DNA from: a virus
Virus record (IMG/VR): IMGVR_UViG_3300045911_000169
Location: 1 to 22,762 of that record
DNA length: 22,762 nucleotides
Direction: 5' to 3' (one strand)
Shown: positions 14,799 to 22,504 of the stretch, one piece after another
How the letters are laid out: the number at the start of each line of letters is the position of its first letter
Numbering within the stretch: the first letter of the stretch is position 1
Program-made: the position numbers and the translations under genes
Notes under the pieces: generated by a model
What the model was told of the DNA's origin: nothing
The model's database searches: none
The model's input: the letters and a program-made list of their open reading frames with translations, nothing else

Positions 14799-16388
14799 TT
14801 ACACGGTCGCTTTGACGCCGCCTCGATAATCTTGCTTAGCGACCCCAAAATCATAATATCCTCGCATCTGAATTCCCAATTGATCGAAGTCGGCGTCGGC
14901 TGTTTCGATCACGGGAGTTTCATTCCCATCGACGAAACAAACTTCCATAACGGCGACTTGTGCAGGGTCGGCGATCAGATACCACGAACTAGAGGAACTA
15001 CCCGAGATAGTTGTGTTACTCAAATAAGGCGACGTGATGACGACAAAATCTTTCCCAGCGTGTGGGTTCCCCGTTGAGTATTTCGCACCGGATGCGTTGT
15101 CTCGTAACTCAGTTTGCGGGGCGATCAAAGCTCGTGCAGTATTAGCTAATGCAACCGGCACGAGCAAAAATCGAGGCGTAATATCTAACGGTGAACCATC
15201 GGGCTTCGTTTGTTCCATGAATTTCGTTTCCGCATTTGTTAACCCTGAAATTCCCAGCGGAGACGATGTTGCTAGGTTATTGTTGGATGTTGAGAAAAAC
15301 GTTGCATTATCGAGAAACGTCGTCCAAAACACTTTATTTAGTTTGCTCGCCGCGCCTAAACCAAGCTCGTTGGGAACCTCGGTCAATGCTCCGAGATCAT
15401 CGTTGATAATATCCTGACGTGTGATCGTGATCAGTTTCGCATAAGTTCGAGCTTGATTCACGAACGGTTGGTCAGATAGGCGACCGTGTTTGATCTGACC
15501 GTCTGGCCCGACTTCCTCAAACTCTAAATAACCAACGAGGCGGAGCGACGTATTTTGCTTGAAGTCGCTGACGCTCTTGATTCGTGCGATATTTCTCCAA
15601 ACGTCAGACACCGAGCGATAACCTTCGAGTAGGAATTTATTGGCCACGTTACTGAGTAAATTACTAATATCGACGTTCGAGATTCCAGCGGCTGCAATTG
15701 AGGGTCGATACAGAGCGGCGAGAATTTCTTTCACGTTATCGTTTCGGATGTAAGGTCGCCCACTATATCCGTTCGCTTTTGCTAGTTCTAAGAGCGACTC
15801 TTGCAAGCCGATTCGGCCACGATAACGCTTGTGGGATTCATCGAGAACCTGTTCAGAGAATGACGCTTCGAGTCGTTCTCGTTTCATTCCTGCCGTCTGA
15901 CAAATCGCCGCTTCCACGACCTGAGCGATATTCTGAGAACCGTTATTAAATGGGTTTTTTGCGACAACATTCACACGGGAATTTCGCAAACAGAATAACT
16001 CGAACTTCTCACTACTCCAACCGTTTTCGATCGCTTTTGCTACATCGTCTGCGTTCGCTGAGTAATTGGAAGCGATCTTGCGGATCGCATCAATTCTCTT
16101 AATTTCGTTAGAGTATTCCGCTCGAATCGCATTCAAGCTACTCGAACTTTTTCTCGCTTGTGTTCGCTTCGCTTGTGCGACTTTTTCCTCATCGAGAATA
16201 AGATCATTTACTGGCGGCTCTTGCGCTGTCATTTTTGTTTGATCGTCAACCTGAGTAGTACTATCCTGCGAACCCTCTAATTGATCGAGATAGAATTTCT
16301 CGAACTCGACGCGCAATTTTGCTAGCGTGTCCTCGCTTAGGTTCATCGCATCTAAACCCATTGATGCGAGCCATTGTTCAAAATTCAT
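14799..16388 (-). CDS. Free major capsid protein from an internal start
   Basis: An in-frame ATG at 16388 (residue 667 of the long ORF) is preceded by GGAGG with an 8-nt spacer, one of the best Shine-Dalgarno sites in the window. It would yield a 529-aa capsid precursor beginning MNFEQWLASM. That precursor has a roughly 130-residue helical, charged N-terminal region like a built-in scaffold (delta) domain, ahead of the shell domain. This is inferred from the sequence; product sizes have not been seen. Confidence 0.65.
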   Translation of the reverse strand: MNFEQWLASMGLDAMNLSEDTLAKLRVEFEKFYLDQLEGSQDSTTQVDDQTKMTAQEPPVNDLILDEEKVAQAKRTQARKSSSSLNAIRAEYSNEIKRIDAIRKIASNYSANADDVAKAIENGWSSEKFELFCLRNSRVNVVAKNPFNNGSQNIAQVVEAAICQTAGMKRERLEASFSEQVLDESHKRYRGRIGLQESLLELAKANGYSGRPYIRNDNVKEILAALYRPSIAAAGISNVDISNLLSNVANKFLLEGYRSVSDVWRNIARIKSVSDFKQNTSLRLVGYLEFEEVGPDGQIKHGRLSDQPFVNQARTYAKLITITRQDIINDDLGALTEVPNELGLGAASKLNKVFWTTFLDNATFFSTSNNNLATSSPLGISGLTNAETKFMEQTKPDGSPLDITPRFLLVPVALANTARALIAPQTELRDNASGAKYSTGNPHAGKDFVVITSPYLSNTTISGSSSSSWYLIADPAQVAVMEVCFVDGNETPVIETADADFDQLGIQMRGYYDFGVAKQDYRGGVKATV

Positions 16389-18386
16389 TGCGTTAACCTC
16401 CGTTGTGCGGGAACCTACAATAATAGTTTGAGTATTTGAATCTGCGCCTAGAACGACGACAGATATTTCACGCAAAGCGAATCCTCTTGCAACATATAAC
16501 GGCCCTTGATACTCGCGGCCGTTTACTTGTGCGATACTTTTGGGCGGGATGAATTCCATCTCGCTAGCATCACCGCCAACGCTTGCTTGCAACGGGACGC
16601 CAGAGCGATATAGTCTCAGTAGCTTATCTGAGAGATACTCGCCAGAATCGTCCTTTTTGCCGAGCTTAGATGCGATATATCCTTCGGCATGAATCAAAGA
16701 ATTTTGATATGTTATCGTGTTCGTCTTCCCTATCACGTTGTCAATATCCGCTTTGTGATCGTGCAGGATAGGGACGTTTTGAATTACATTTTTTGCAGAC
16801 GCAACATCGATAACGATTGGATATTCATATAACGGTAAATTCATTGCGTCGCCAGTATACGCGATAATGCGACAAGCCGTCCTACTCAATTCGCTCTCTG
16901 CATCATCAGCGAAAAGAGTTGCAGCGATGCTCAATTTACTTTTTGTTTTTTTTTGTGCCGTAATACTAGCACGCAATTCCTGATCGACCATAGTTAACCC
17001 GTCGAGCTTATCCTGAATGGGGTTCGGATTGAATTCTACGCCAGAGAACCCTAGACCTAATTCACGGCATCGATCCAATTCTCTGCGCCGTTGTATTAGT
17101 TGTTCTTCCCAATCGAGACCACGTGCGGAGTAAATCTCAGAGAGAGTAGTCGTGCCATTCATCAATCGCAGATTGTCAGTCGTCGCATCTTTCAGCGGGT
17201 CGATACTAGGCCGAGCGTCGAAATTCCAAGTGCGAGTAAACTGAGTAGGTAGAACGATTCCGTCTTGCAACATAGCGAGACGAAATTCTTCATACCAACG
17301 TTCAAAAATTGGATTGATTACACAACGAATAAACTCTGATCGTTCAATATCGCGACGCATCTCATACGATTGATGATCTAGCCGAGCGGAGGAATAGTTG
17401 TATTTCGAGGAATCGCCTGCGATTACTCCGAATGGGATATCGAGACAACGCCCTATTTCTCTGAGCAAAACGTCGACAAATGCAGGATAGTTTGTCGTCG
17501 GTTGCTCCGGTTTGAATTGGCTTCCGTGCCAACCGGCGGGCAGCGTCAATAGCGACCCGACTTCGAGCGGGATGTAATCAATAGGCGATTCCTGAATCAT
17601 CGGTTCAGCCGCTGGAATATTCGTTTCCATGACACCGGCTAGCATCGCTGCCGTTTCAGCGGCACGAATCGTAGCGAGAGTATATCTTCGCAATTGTGCA
17701 AATAGTTCTAGTGCTGGTGTCAGTTCGGGGATTCCTCGTAGTTGTCCAGCACGAGTAGGGCGGAACCAATGAATGACATGCGAGGCCGGAACCCAATCGT
17801 TTTTCCATGACGACCCATAGGATCGAGGGTCGCTAGGATGCGCCCGCAAAATTGAGTAAGCGATCGGCTTACCATTCTGGTCACATTTGATTCCATCGTC
17901 AGAGTTATCGCCTCTGAGATAGGGCGTGTAGAATGGTTCGGCGATTTGATCCGCTTCAATCAATCGCAAATCGAGAGATACTCGACAAATTGGGATAAAT
18001 GACAAGTCGCTTGAGAAGACGATAAACCCTTCGCCGTCTCTACGTCTGGATGTTTCTAAAATCCTTAGAGCGTTGTTCAAGCCGCTCGCTCTTGACCACG
18101 ATTCAAAGCTCGTTTCAATCAATCGGCATAGGTTGCGATCAATGCCGTGAACCTGTAACCTCGGCCCGCGCCCAATTAGATCAGCGACAAGCGTATCTAC
18201 AGCGCCTCGGCAATAGCTATTGTTGTCATACTCATAACGTGACCTATTGCGGAGAGTACGGCGATTAACCGGCGTGTTCAAAGAAGCGGGGTGCGAGGAT
18301 TTTGCTCGTGACCAATGACGTTGGTTCCCGTCGTGTGTCTGAGCCGCTTCATAGATGCCGAAGATTCGCTTGAGGAAACGTATCAT
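14799..18386 (-). CDS. Portal-protease-major capsid fusion ORF (1195 aa)
   Basis: One uninterrupted frame holds three head proteins. Residues about 1-460 are a lambda-type portal (early NRSRYEYDNNSYCRGAVDTL, then HVIHWFRPTRAGQLRGIPELTPAL, CLDIPFG, KYNYSSARLD). Residues about 475-655 are an S78/U35-like prohead protease: His542 in PILHDHK, Ser602 in LQASVGGD, then the ALREISVVVLGADSNT strand. Residues 667-1195 are a scaffold-like helical segment plus a capsid domain with VSDFKQNTSLRLVGYLEFEE, VGPDGQIKHG and ITRQDIINDDLGALTEVP. Protease-capsid fusions are known in related phages; adding the portal is unusual. Portal and shell are needed at about 12 versus hundreds of copies, so the internal start at 16388 probably makes most of the capsid protein. 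The portal ATG lacks a Shine-Dalgarno. Autocleavage could separate the parts. Confidence 0.88.
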   Translation of the reverse strand: MIRFLKRIFGIYEAAQTHDGNQRHWSRAKSSHPASLNTPVNRRTLRNRSRYEYDNNSYCRGAVDTLVADLIGRGPRLQVHGIDRNLCRLIETSFESWSRASGLNNALRILETSRRRDGEGFIVFSSDLSFIPICRVSLDLRLIEADQIAEPFYTPYLRGDNSDDGIKCDQNGKPIAYSILRAHPSDPRSYGSSWKNDWVPASHVIHWFRPTRAGQLRGIPELTPALELFAQLRRYTLATIRAAETAAMLAGVMETNIPAAEPMIQESPIDYIPLEVGSLLTLPAGWHGSQFKPEQPTTNYPAFVDVLLREIGRCLDIPFGVIAGDSSKYNYSSARLDHQSYEMRRDIERSEFIRCVINPIFERWYEEFRLAMLQDGIVLPTQFTRTWNFDARPSIDPLKDATTDNLRLMNGTTTLSEIYSARGLDWEEQLIQRRRELDRCRELGLGFSGVEFNPNPIQDKLDGLTMVDQELRASITAQKKTKSKLSIAATLFADDAESELSRTACRIIAYTGDAMNLPLYEYPIVIDVASAKNVIQNVPILHDHKADIDNVIGKTNTITYQNSLIHAEGYIASKLGKKDDSGEYLSDKLLRLYRSGVPLQASVGGDASEMEFIPPKSIAQVNGREYQGPLYVARGFALREISVVVLGADSNTQTIIVGSRTTEVNAMNFEQWLASMGLDAMNLSEDTLAKLRVEFEKFYLDQLEGSQDSTTQVDDQTKMTAQEPPVNDLILDEEKVAQAKRTQARKSSSSLNAIRAEYSNEIKRIDAIRKIASNYSANADDVAKAIENGWSSEKFELFCLRNSRVNVVAKNPFNNGSQNIAQVVEAAICQTAGMKRERLEASFSEQVLDESHKRYRGRIGLQESLLELAKANGYSGRPYIRNDNVKEILAALYRPSIAAAGISNVDISNLLSNVANKFLLEGYRSVSDVWRNIARIKSVSDFKQNTSLRLVGYLEFEEVGPDGQIKHGRLSDQPFVNQARTYAKLITITRQDIINDDLGALTEVPNELGLGAASKLNKVFWTTFLDNATFFSTSNNNLATSSPLGISGLTNAETKFMEQTKPDGSPLDITPRFLLVPVALANTARALIAPQTELRDNASGAKYSTGNPHAGKDFVVITSPYLSNTTISGSSSSSWYLIADPAQVAVMEVCFVDGNETPVIETADADFDQLGIQMRGYYDFGVAKQDYRGGVKATV
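16397..16401 (-). promoter_or_regulatory. Internal ribosome-binding site for the capsid protein
   Basis: GGAGG on the minus strand lies within codons for TEV at residues 663-665 of the long ORF, 8 bases upstream of ATG 16388. It is the signal expected for a separate capsid gene, now read through in frame because no stop codon remains upstream. Confidence 0.7.
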
Positions 18387-18405
18387 AATTTTTTGATATG
18401 TTGAT

Positions 18406-18603
18406 CTAATTGGGTCGAGGCGGCTTCACACGAGCAATGCGAAGGCATTTCCACGCTGAATGAGTTTCGCCTACTTTTTTGCTCGCGAGATACTGATCGG
18501 CCTGAATCAATTCGTCAACGCTTCGAGTCGTTACGCTTTGCCCGTCAACGCTGACCGATTGCGGCTGCTCGATTAGTTCTTCGATCTTCTCGTTTAGGTT
18601 CAT
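18406..18603 (-). CDS. gpW-like head-tail joining protein
   Basis: This is a 65-aa protein beginning MNLNEKIEELIEQ, with VSVDGQSVTTRSVDELIQADQYL in the middle and a basic, proline-rich end. Lambda gpW is 68 aa, with an N-terminal helix, a beta hairpin that reads like VxxDGRxVxFT, and a second helix; the same order is seen here. gpW stabilises the packaged head. Position between terminase and portal is the lambda order (A-W-B). Confidence 0.7.
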   Translation of the reverse strand: MNLNEKIEELIEQPQSVSVDGQSVTTRSVDELIQADQYLASKKVGETHSAWKCLRIARVKPPRPN

Positions 18604-18624
18604 ACTCTCATTTTCGTCATAGCG

Positions 18625-20913
18625 TTAATTTTGTCTACGCTTTTTCGCTTTTTGCTCGGCAGCGATTTCGCTCCATTTCCGTTTATTACGTTTGTCACCT
18701 ATTTCCGAATTATTACCACTAGGGAATATGTTGTTATTTATCCCGCTGATGGAAGCGGCTACCATTGCGAGAACAGAGGAATCGAGCCAATGGTTCTCGG
18801 GGTTCGTTGGTTTAACTCGCCATTCGATAGCTTCTCTCGTTCTCGAAGTAACTCGGATAGGAATCTCGGCCATTAGATGCGAGAAAAACGCTTGATGGAA
18901 CGCATTAGTTTCGTTGTATATATTCAGTGAGTTAGTGGTATTGGCCGAGGAAATACGTTCCGCAAAAGTCGTCTTCCAGTAGTTCGCATCGAATATAACT
19001 AATTGCGATAGGTATTGTCCAGTCGCTGCACGAATTCGCCAATTATTTCCAGCACGATCGCCTAGTTTGAGCGGCCATTCTGATATTGGCTTAGATGTTG
19101 CAGCGATCGAATATCCCTTCGCTGGTATTATGATGCTCCTCAATTTACTCTCTCTCGCCCAGCGATAGATAACATTCGACTGATAACCACTATCGACTAG
19201 GATTCTCTCGATGTTTATTTGCGTACCATTCTCACGCAAATAAGAGCGTGAGAGTAAAAGATTAGTCAAACTATCTAGAGAATTATAGATTCTCTGTTCG
19301 GCGCTTAGTTCCGGATATACAGCCGATAAACCTCTCGTAGGCGACGATGCAGAGAATGCCAAGCCGCCTTGTTCAGGATACGTCCCGTAATCGATGATAG
19401 TACCGCCACCGCTGGGGTTCCATGCGATCATAGTGTAATAAATGATTTCGCTTTGAACGTCTATACCTACTGAGATAATTGCGGCATCGTTCGGGCTTAG
19501 GTATCGCTTTGTAGGAACGATCTTTCTCTCTAGGTTTTCGATTTGAACTAGGGCGCTGTCTGACAACGACTTCGGCATATTCTGATATTCGGCATAGAAT
19601 ACTTCGGGCGCTCTCAAATACAATTCGAGGGCGTGCTGGATCGCAGAAACCTGTTCGCTTGTATATCGATGTTGCCATGTAACACGAGCGCCGTAATCCA
19701 TTGCGTCTCGGTTTGCGATGTAGAATTGGTTCGCGATTCTCCGCTCTTGCCCGATTAGGATTTCGTAGTAGTGTTGCCACAAATCGAGCCGACTAGGAAA
19801 GCTCGACAACATAGGATAGCGTTGGCCATGCCATTGCGGGTTCCGTTTGTTGTCCACGATTCTATCCACTAAATCATCTCGACATATGATCGTTCCTGCG
19901 AGAATTGCAGCGATCGTCTTATTAGGGCCGGCTAGACCTAGCACCGCGCCATTCACCACGTTTTCTCTATTAGTTGTTTGAACGATTGATTTTGAGCTTT
20001 CATCAGTTTGCGGGTCGTCAATAATCACCAAGTCGGGGCGATATTTTTTCCCGTTGATGTTGGCCGATAACCCTCGAATTGAGGAAGTGATCCCCGCACT
20101 GATAATTCTATTTCCTGATATTTCGCTCCCTTCAATTGTGGGAAACGATAGTAATTTTGGCGTCCAAGCGTAACGTATCAAATTCCCTTTATACGTTTGC
20201 AAAGTATAACGACCACTAGAACGATGGATCGGGAGCGTCAGATTCCTAAAATCTTCCTCGATCGATTCGTTGATCTCGATCTCTTGTTTAATTGAATTTA
20301 AAAACGCCGCTGCTTGTGTTTCTGTCGCTGAGAGAATAACCACAAAGCGCCGATGAGAATATAGAGTCGCCCATATTACAGCCGCTTCCAGTAGCGTTGT
20401 CTTACCGCTTCCTCGTGGCATAGCAAACGCAAATTGTCCATCGCCTAGAATGATTCTCTCTATTGTCGAAATGCAGTCGTCGTGCATCTCGCCGAATGGT
20501 AATTCGAATCGCTGAGATAGGTAAGTCGTGCAAAAATCCCTAAATGAATTCCTACACGATTCCCTTCGTTCCGGATTATCGCAGAATACAAAATCGCCTA
20601 TTTCCCTATGCGCCTCAACGGAAATTCTCTGACGCTCAATCGTCTTTTCCCGCTGCCGCTTGTACGCTTCAACACGCTTTGCGACTTGTTCCTCTAAGTA
20701 ATCCTCATGCGTGAGTAAATGACGGAATAACCACGAAGCGAACCGAAGGAAATTGATCTTCTCTCGTGGGTTCTTCCGGACGTGGAAAGCGGATAAATCT
20801 AATAATCTTTTGATTATACTCGGGCTTATCATCCCGCCAGAATAGCTAGAGGAATTGAGCAAGTGCGCCAATTCTGTTGGCGTCATCGCTTGTAGGTTTA
20901 GTTCATCGCTCAT
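18625..20913 (-). CDS. Terminase large subunit (gpA-like)
   Basis: This 762-aa packaging ATPase/nuclease has Walker A at PRGSGKTT (Lys171) and Walker B at LVIIDDPQTD (Asp299-Asp300). It also has HRRFVVILSATE and the TIICRDDLVDRI coupling-type region. The C-terminal nuclease half begins with IISVGIDVQSEIIYYTMIAW and continues with ILVDSGYQSNVIYRWAR. This matches terminases of the lambda gpA/GpA-like group. The N-terminal 130 residues are helical and may replace part of the small subunit's role. A basic tail (KRKWSEIAAEQKAKKRR) ends the protein. The ATG at 20913 overlaps the upstream small gene by 11 bases and has only a weak Shine-Dalgarno, so translation is probably coupled. Confidence 0.88.
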   Translation of the reverse strand: MSDELNLQAMTPTELAHLLNSSSYSGGMISPSIIKRLLDLSAFHVRKNPREKINFLRFASWLFRHLLTHEDYLEEQVAKRVEAYKRQREKTIERQRISVEAHREIGDFVFCDNPERRESCRNSFRDFCTTYLSQRFELPFGEMHDDCISTIERIILGDGQFAFAMPRGSGKTTLLEAAVIWATLYSHRRFVVILSATETQAAAFLNSIKQEIEINESIEEDFRNLTLPIHRSSGRYTLQTYKGNLIRYAWTPKLLSFPTIEGSEISGNRIISAGITSSIRGLSANINGKKYRPDLVIIDDPQTDESSKSIVQTTNRENVVNGAVLGLAGPNKTIAAILAGTIICRDDLVDRIVDNKRNPQWHGQRYPMLSSFPSRLDLWQHYYEILIGQERRIANQFYIANRDAMDYGARVTWQHRYTSEQVSAIQHALELYLRAPEVFYAEYQNMPKSLSDSALVQIENLERKIVPTKRYLSPNDAAIISVGIDVQSEIIYYTMIAWNPSGGGTIIDYGTYPEQGGLAFSASSPTRGLSAVYPELSAEQRIYNSLDSLTNLLLSRSYLRENGTQINIERILVDSGYQSNVIYRWARESKLRSIIIPAKGYSIAATSKPISEWPLKLGDRAGNNWRIRAATGQYLSQLVIFDANYWKTTFAERISSANTTNSLNIYNETNAFHQAFFSHLMAEIPIRVTSRTREAIEWRVKPTNPENHWLDSSVLAMVAASISGINNNIFPSGNNSEIGDKRNKRKWSEIAAEQKAKKRRQN

Positions 20914-21085
20914 TCATGTATTTAACTATTGCGGCGCATAGGTCAACGATTGAAACGCCTTTTTGCGACTGCAAAATTTCCTTTATCAAACGATGCGCCA
21001 TAATCCTATCTATCTCATTCTGCGAAAATTTTGAGCGTTGCAAAAACGACCTTATGTCGCCCTCTTTCATGCTCGTTAGGTTCAT
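20903..21085 (-). CDS. 60-aa protein before the terminase; possible small-subunit-like partner
   Basis: From the ATG at 21085 (GAGG 7 bases upstream) the protein reads MNLTSMKEGD, then helical stretches around RSFLQRSKFSQNEIDRIMAH and VSIVDLCAAIVKYM. The alternative TTG start at 21115 has no Shine-Dalgarno. The place of a small terminase is right, but 60 residues is much shorter than usual, and the helices lack a clear DNA-binding signature. I leave the function open. It overlaps the terminase start by 11 bases. Confidence 0.55.
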   Translation of the reverse strand: MNLTSMKEGDIRSFLQRSKFSQNEIDRIMAHRLIKEILQSQKGVSIVDLCAAIVKYMNER

Positions 21086-21254
21086 CGAGATTCCTCTCGC
21101 AGTATCATCGGACAAGCGTACGGCTTGATTTTATGATGCACACGATTCATGCTAGCCGAATACTCTATATCGATGTTGCCCGGCCACAAAAGAAACGAGT
21201 GAATACTCTATCCGCTCGCTTGTAGGTAATTATCACGATTCCAGCATTACGCAT
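21082..21254 (-). CDS. Possible tiny gene split by a -1 frameshift
   Basis: A frame starting at ATG 21254, with AAGGGA just upstream, encodes MRNAGIVIITYKRADRVFTRFF before a stop at about 21165. The -1 frame is open from 21189 and encodes WPGNIDIEYSASMN, then RVHHKIKPYACPMILREESR. Its TGA overlaps the next gene's ATG as ATGA. A -1 slip around TTC TTT TG (about 21189-21194) would give one 57-aa protein. This may be a programmed shift, a sequencing error, a decaying gene or chance. Confidence 0.3.
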
Positions 21255-21264
21255 AAATTTCCCT

Positions 21265-22176
21265 TTATTCGTTAATCGGCTGCGACCTCTTATCCTTCGA
21301 CTTATCAAGCAACTCATTCAGGCGATCGTTCATTTTGATAAACCCTCTCTCGATCGCTGAATCTATGTCGACTATCACCAGCGCCAAAACCTCAAATAGT
21401 GATTTAACTATCTGATCGCTGTAGCAATAGTATTTTGCAATAAGATCGAAACGGAATCGTATAAACCCATGAGCGGCAGCACATAGGAAGTCGTGTATAT
21501 CGCGAGATAAAACGTTGCGATAGGAATTGATCTTGACTAGTAGTTGGTCGGCTTTCTCACGATTGTATAACTCAGTTATCGTGGGCGGCGAATCCTTTTT
21601 CGGCTCGTAGACTATCGGCCTTGTCTGGGTCGATACATATTTTTCTTCCTGTTGACCGTCTTTGCTCGTGCCGCTTTGTTCGTCTTCCTCATCGCCTTCG
21701 CGCTCTTCATCGCCTTCGATCTCGTCATAACCCTCGCCCTCTTTTTTGCCTTCGATTGCGCTCGATTCGTTTTGTCGCTCAATTGAATCTTTGATCGTTG
21801 CCAACAAATCGTCGAGAGCAAACGCCTCGTATGAAATTGCATCATCGCCGAGCTTACTCAATTCGCTTTGCAGTAGGTCAATGTCCCATTCCGCGAACTC
21901 ATTACTACGATTGTCAGCGATTCGATATGCTCGCACTTGCTCTTCGCTCAGATCGGTCGCAACGTGAACGGGAACTACTGATAGATTCAGATATTTTGAT
22001 GCGTGGTAACGTGTGTGGCCAGCGATAATGACATAGTTTGAATCAACTACTATCGGTTGCCGAAACCCATATTGCCTAATACTCTCAGCGACCGCTCGAA
22101 TCGCTTCATCGCTGATATTTCTAGGGTTATTCTCATACGGCTTGATCCGATCTATCGAGATCGCTTGAACTATCAT
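21265..22176 (-). CDS. ParB-like (ParB/Srx fold) protein with phage-type C-terminal domain
   Basis: This 303-aa protein opens with a ParB N-terminal domain: IDRIKPYENNPRN (8-20), GFRQPIVVD (37-45), IAGHTRYHA (51-59) and YRIADNR. A very acidic linker follows (about 140-180), then a helical domain with LSRDIHDFLCAAAHGFIRFRFDLIAKYYCYSDQIVKSLFEVLALVIVDID. Phage proteins with this pairing are usually found beside methylase or terminase genes. The CTP-binding ParB fold can serve in DNA modification or in genome segregation; here there is no ParA and no visible parS set, so partition is unlikely. The VRR-NUC gene lies 4 bases upstream, so the two are co-expressed at the start of the late operon. Confidence 0.82.
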   Translation of the reverse strand: MIVQAISIDRIKPYENNPRNISDEAIRAVAESIRQYGFRQPIVVDSNYVIIAGHTRYHASKYLNLSVVPVHVATDLSEEQVRAYRIADNRSNEFAEWDIDLLQSELSKLGDDAISYEAFALDDLLATIKDSIERQNESSAIEGKKEGEGYDEIEGDEEREGDEEDEQSGTSKDGQQEEKYVSTQTRPIVYEPKKDSPPTITELYNREKADQLLVKINSYRNVLSRDIHDFLCAAAHGFIRFRFDLIAKYYCYSDQIVKSLFEVLALVIVDIDSAIERGFIKMNDRLNELLDKSKDKRSQPINE

Positions 22177-22180
22177 AAAA

Positions 22181-22504
22181 CTATTCCAGTATTGTTTTAA
22201 CCTCTTCGTATGTTGACGGCCTCGCTACTATGAACGACAAGCCGCAACGAAGAATCCTCTTACGCCATAATATTTGCTCGTTTGTAAGACGTCCAGTATC
22301 CGTTTTGACTTCGATGAAAAGTATACGCTCATCTCGCACTAGGATCAGGTCGGGGAACCCCTTCCCATCGATCGCAGCCGGCGTGAACCAACGACCTCGA
22401 TGATAGAGTTTCGTAAAATGAACTACGGCCCAATTTTTCAGTTTCGCATAAGCGACTATCTCTCTCTGATAGTCCGACTCGTTTCTTTTTTTTCTACGCG
22501 CCAT
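22181..22504 (-). CDS. VRR-NUC domain nuclease
   Basis: This 107-aa stand-alone VRR-NUC protein has a basic N-terminus (ARRKKRNESDYQREIVAY), GKGFPDLILVR with Asp52, FIEVK with Glu65 and Lys67, and LTNEQILWRKRI. These are the PD-(D/E)xK residues of the family. Such phage proteins act as structure-specific endonucleases, probably Holliday-junction or branched-DNA resolvases that clear replication products before packaging. It is the first gene of the late operon. The ATG at 22504 has only a weak TAGG-type Shine-Dalgarno. Confidence 0.82.
   Translation of the reverse strand: MARRKKRNESDYQREIVAYAKLKNWAVVHFTKLYHRGRWFTPAAIDGKGFPDLILVRDERILFIEVKTDTGRLTNEQILWRKRILRCGLSFIVARPSTYEEVKTILE

Noticed and set aside
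16989-16991. Internal start for a free protease (ATG 16991)
   Set aside because: The ATG is near the portal/protease junction, but the bases upstream (GACGGGTTAACT) do not form a good Shine-Dalgarno, unlike the capsid start.
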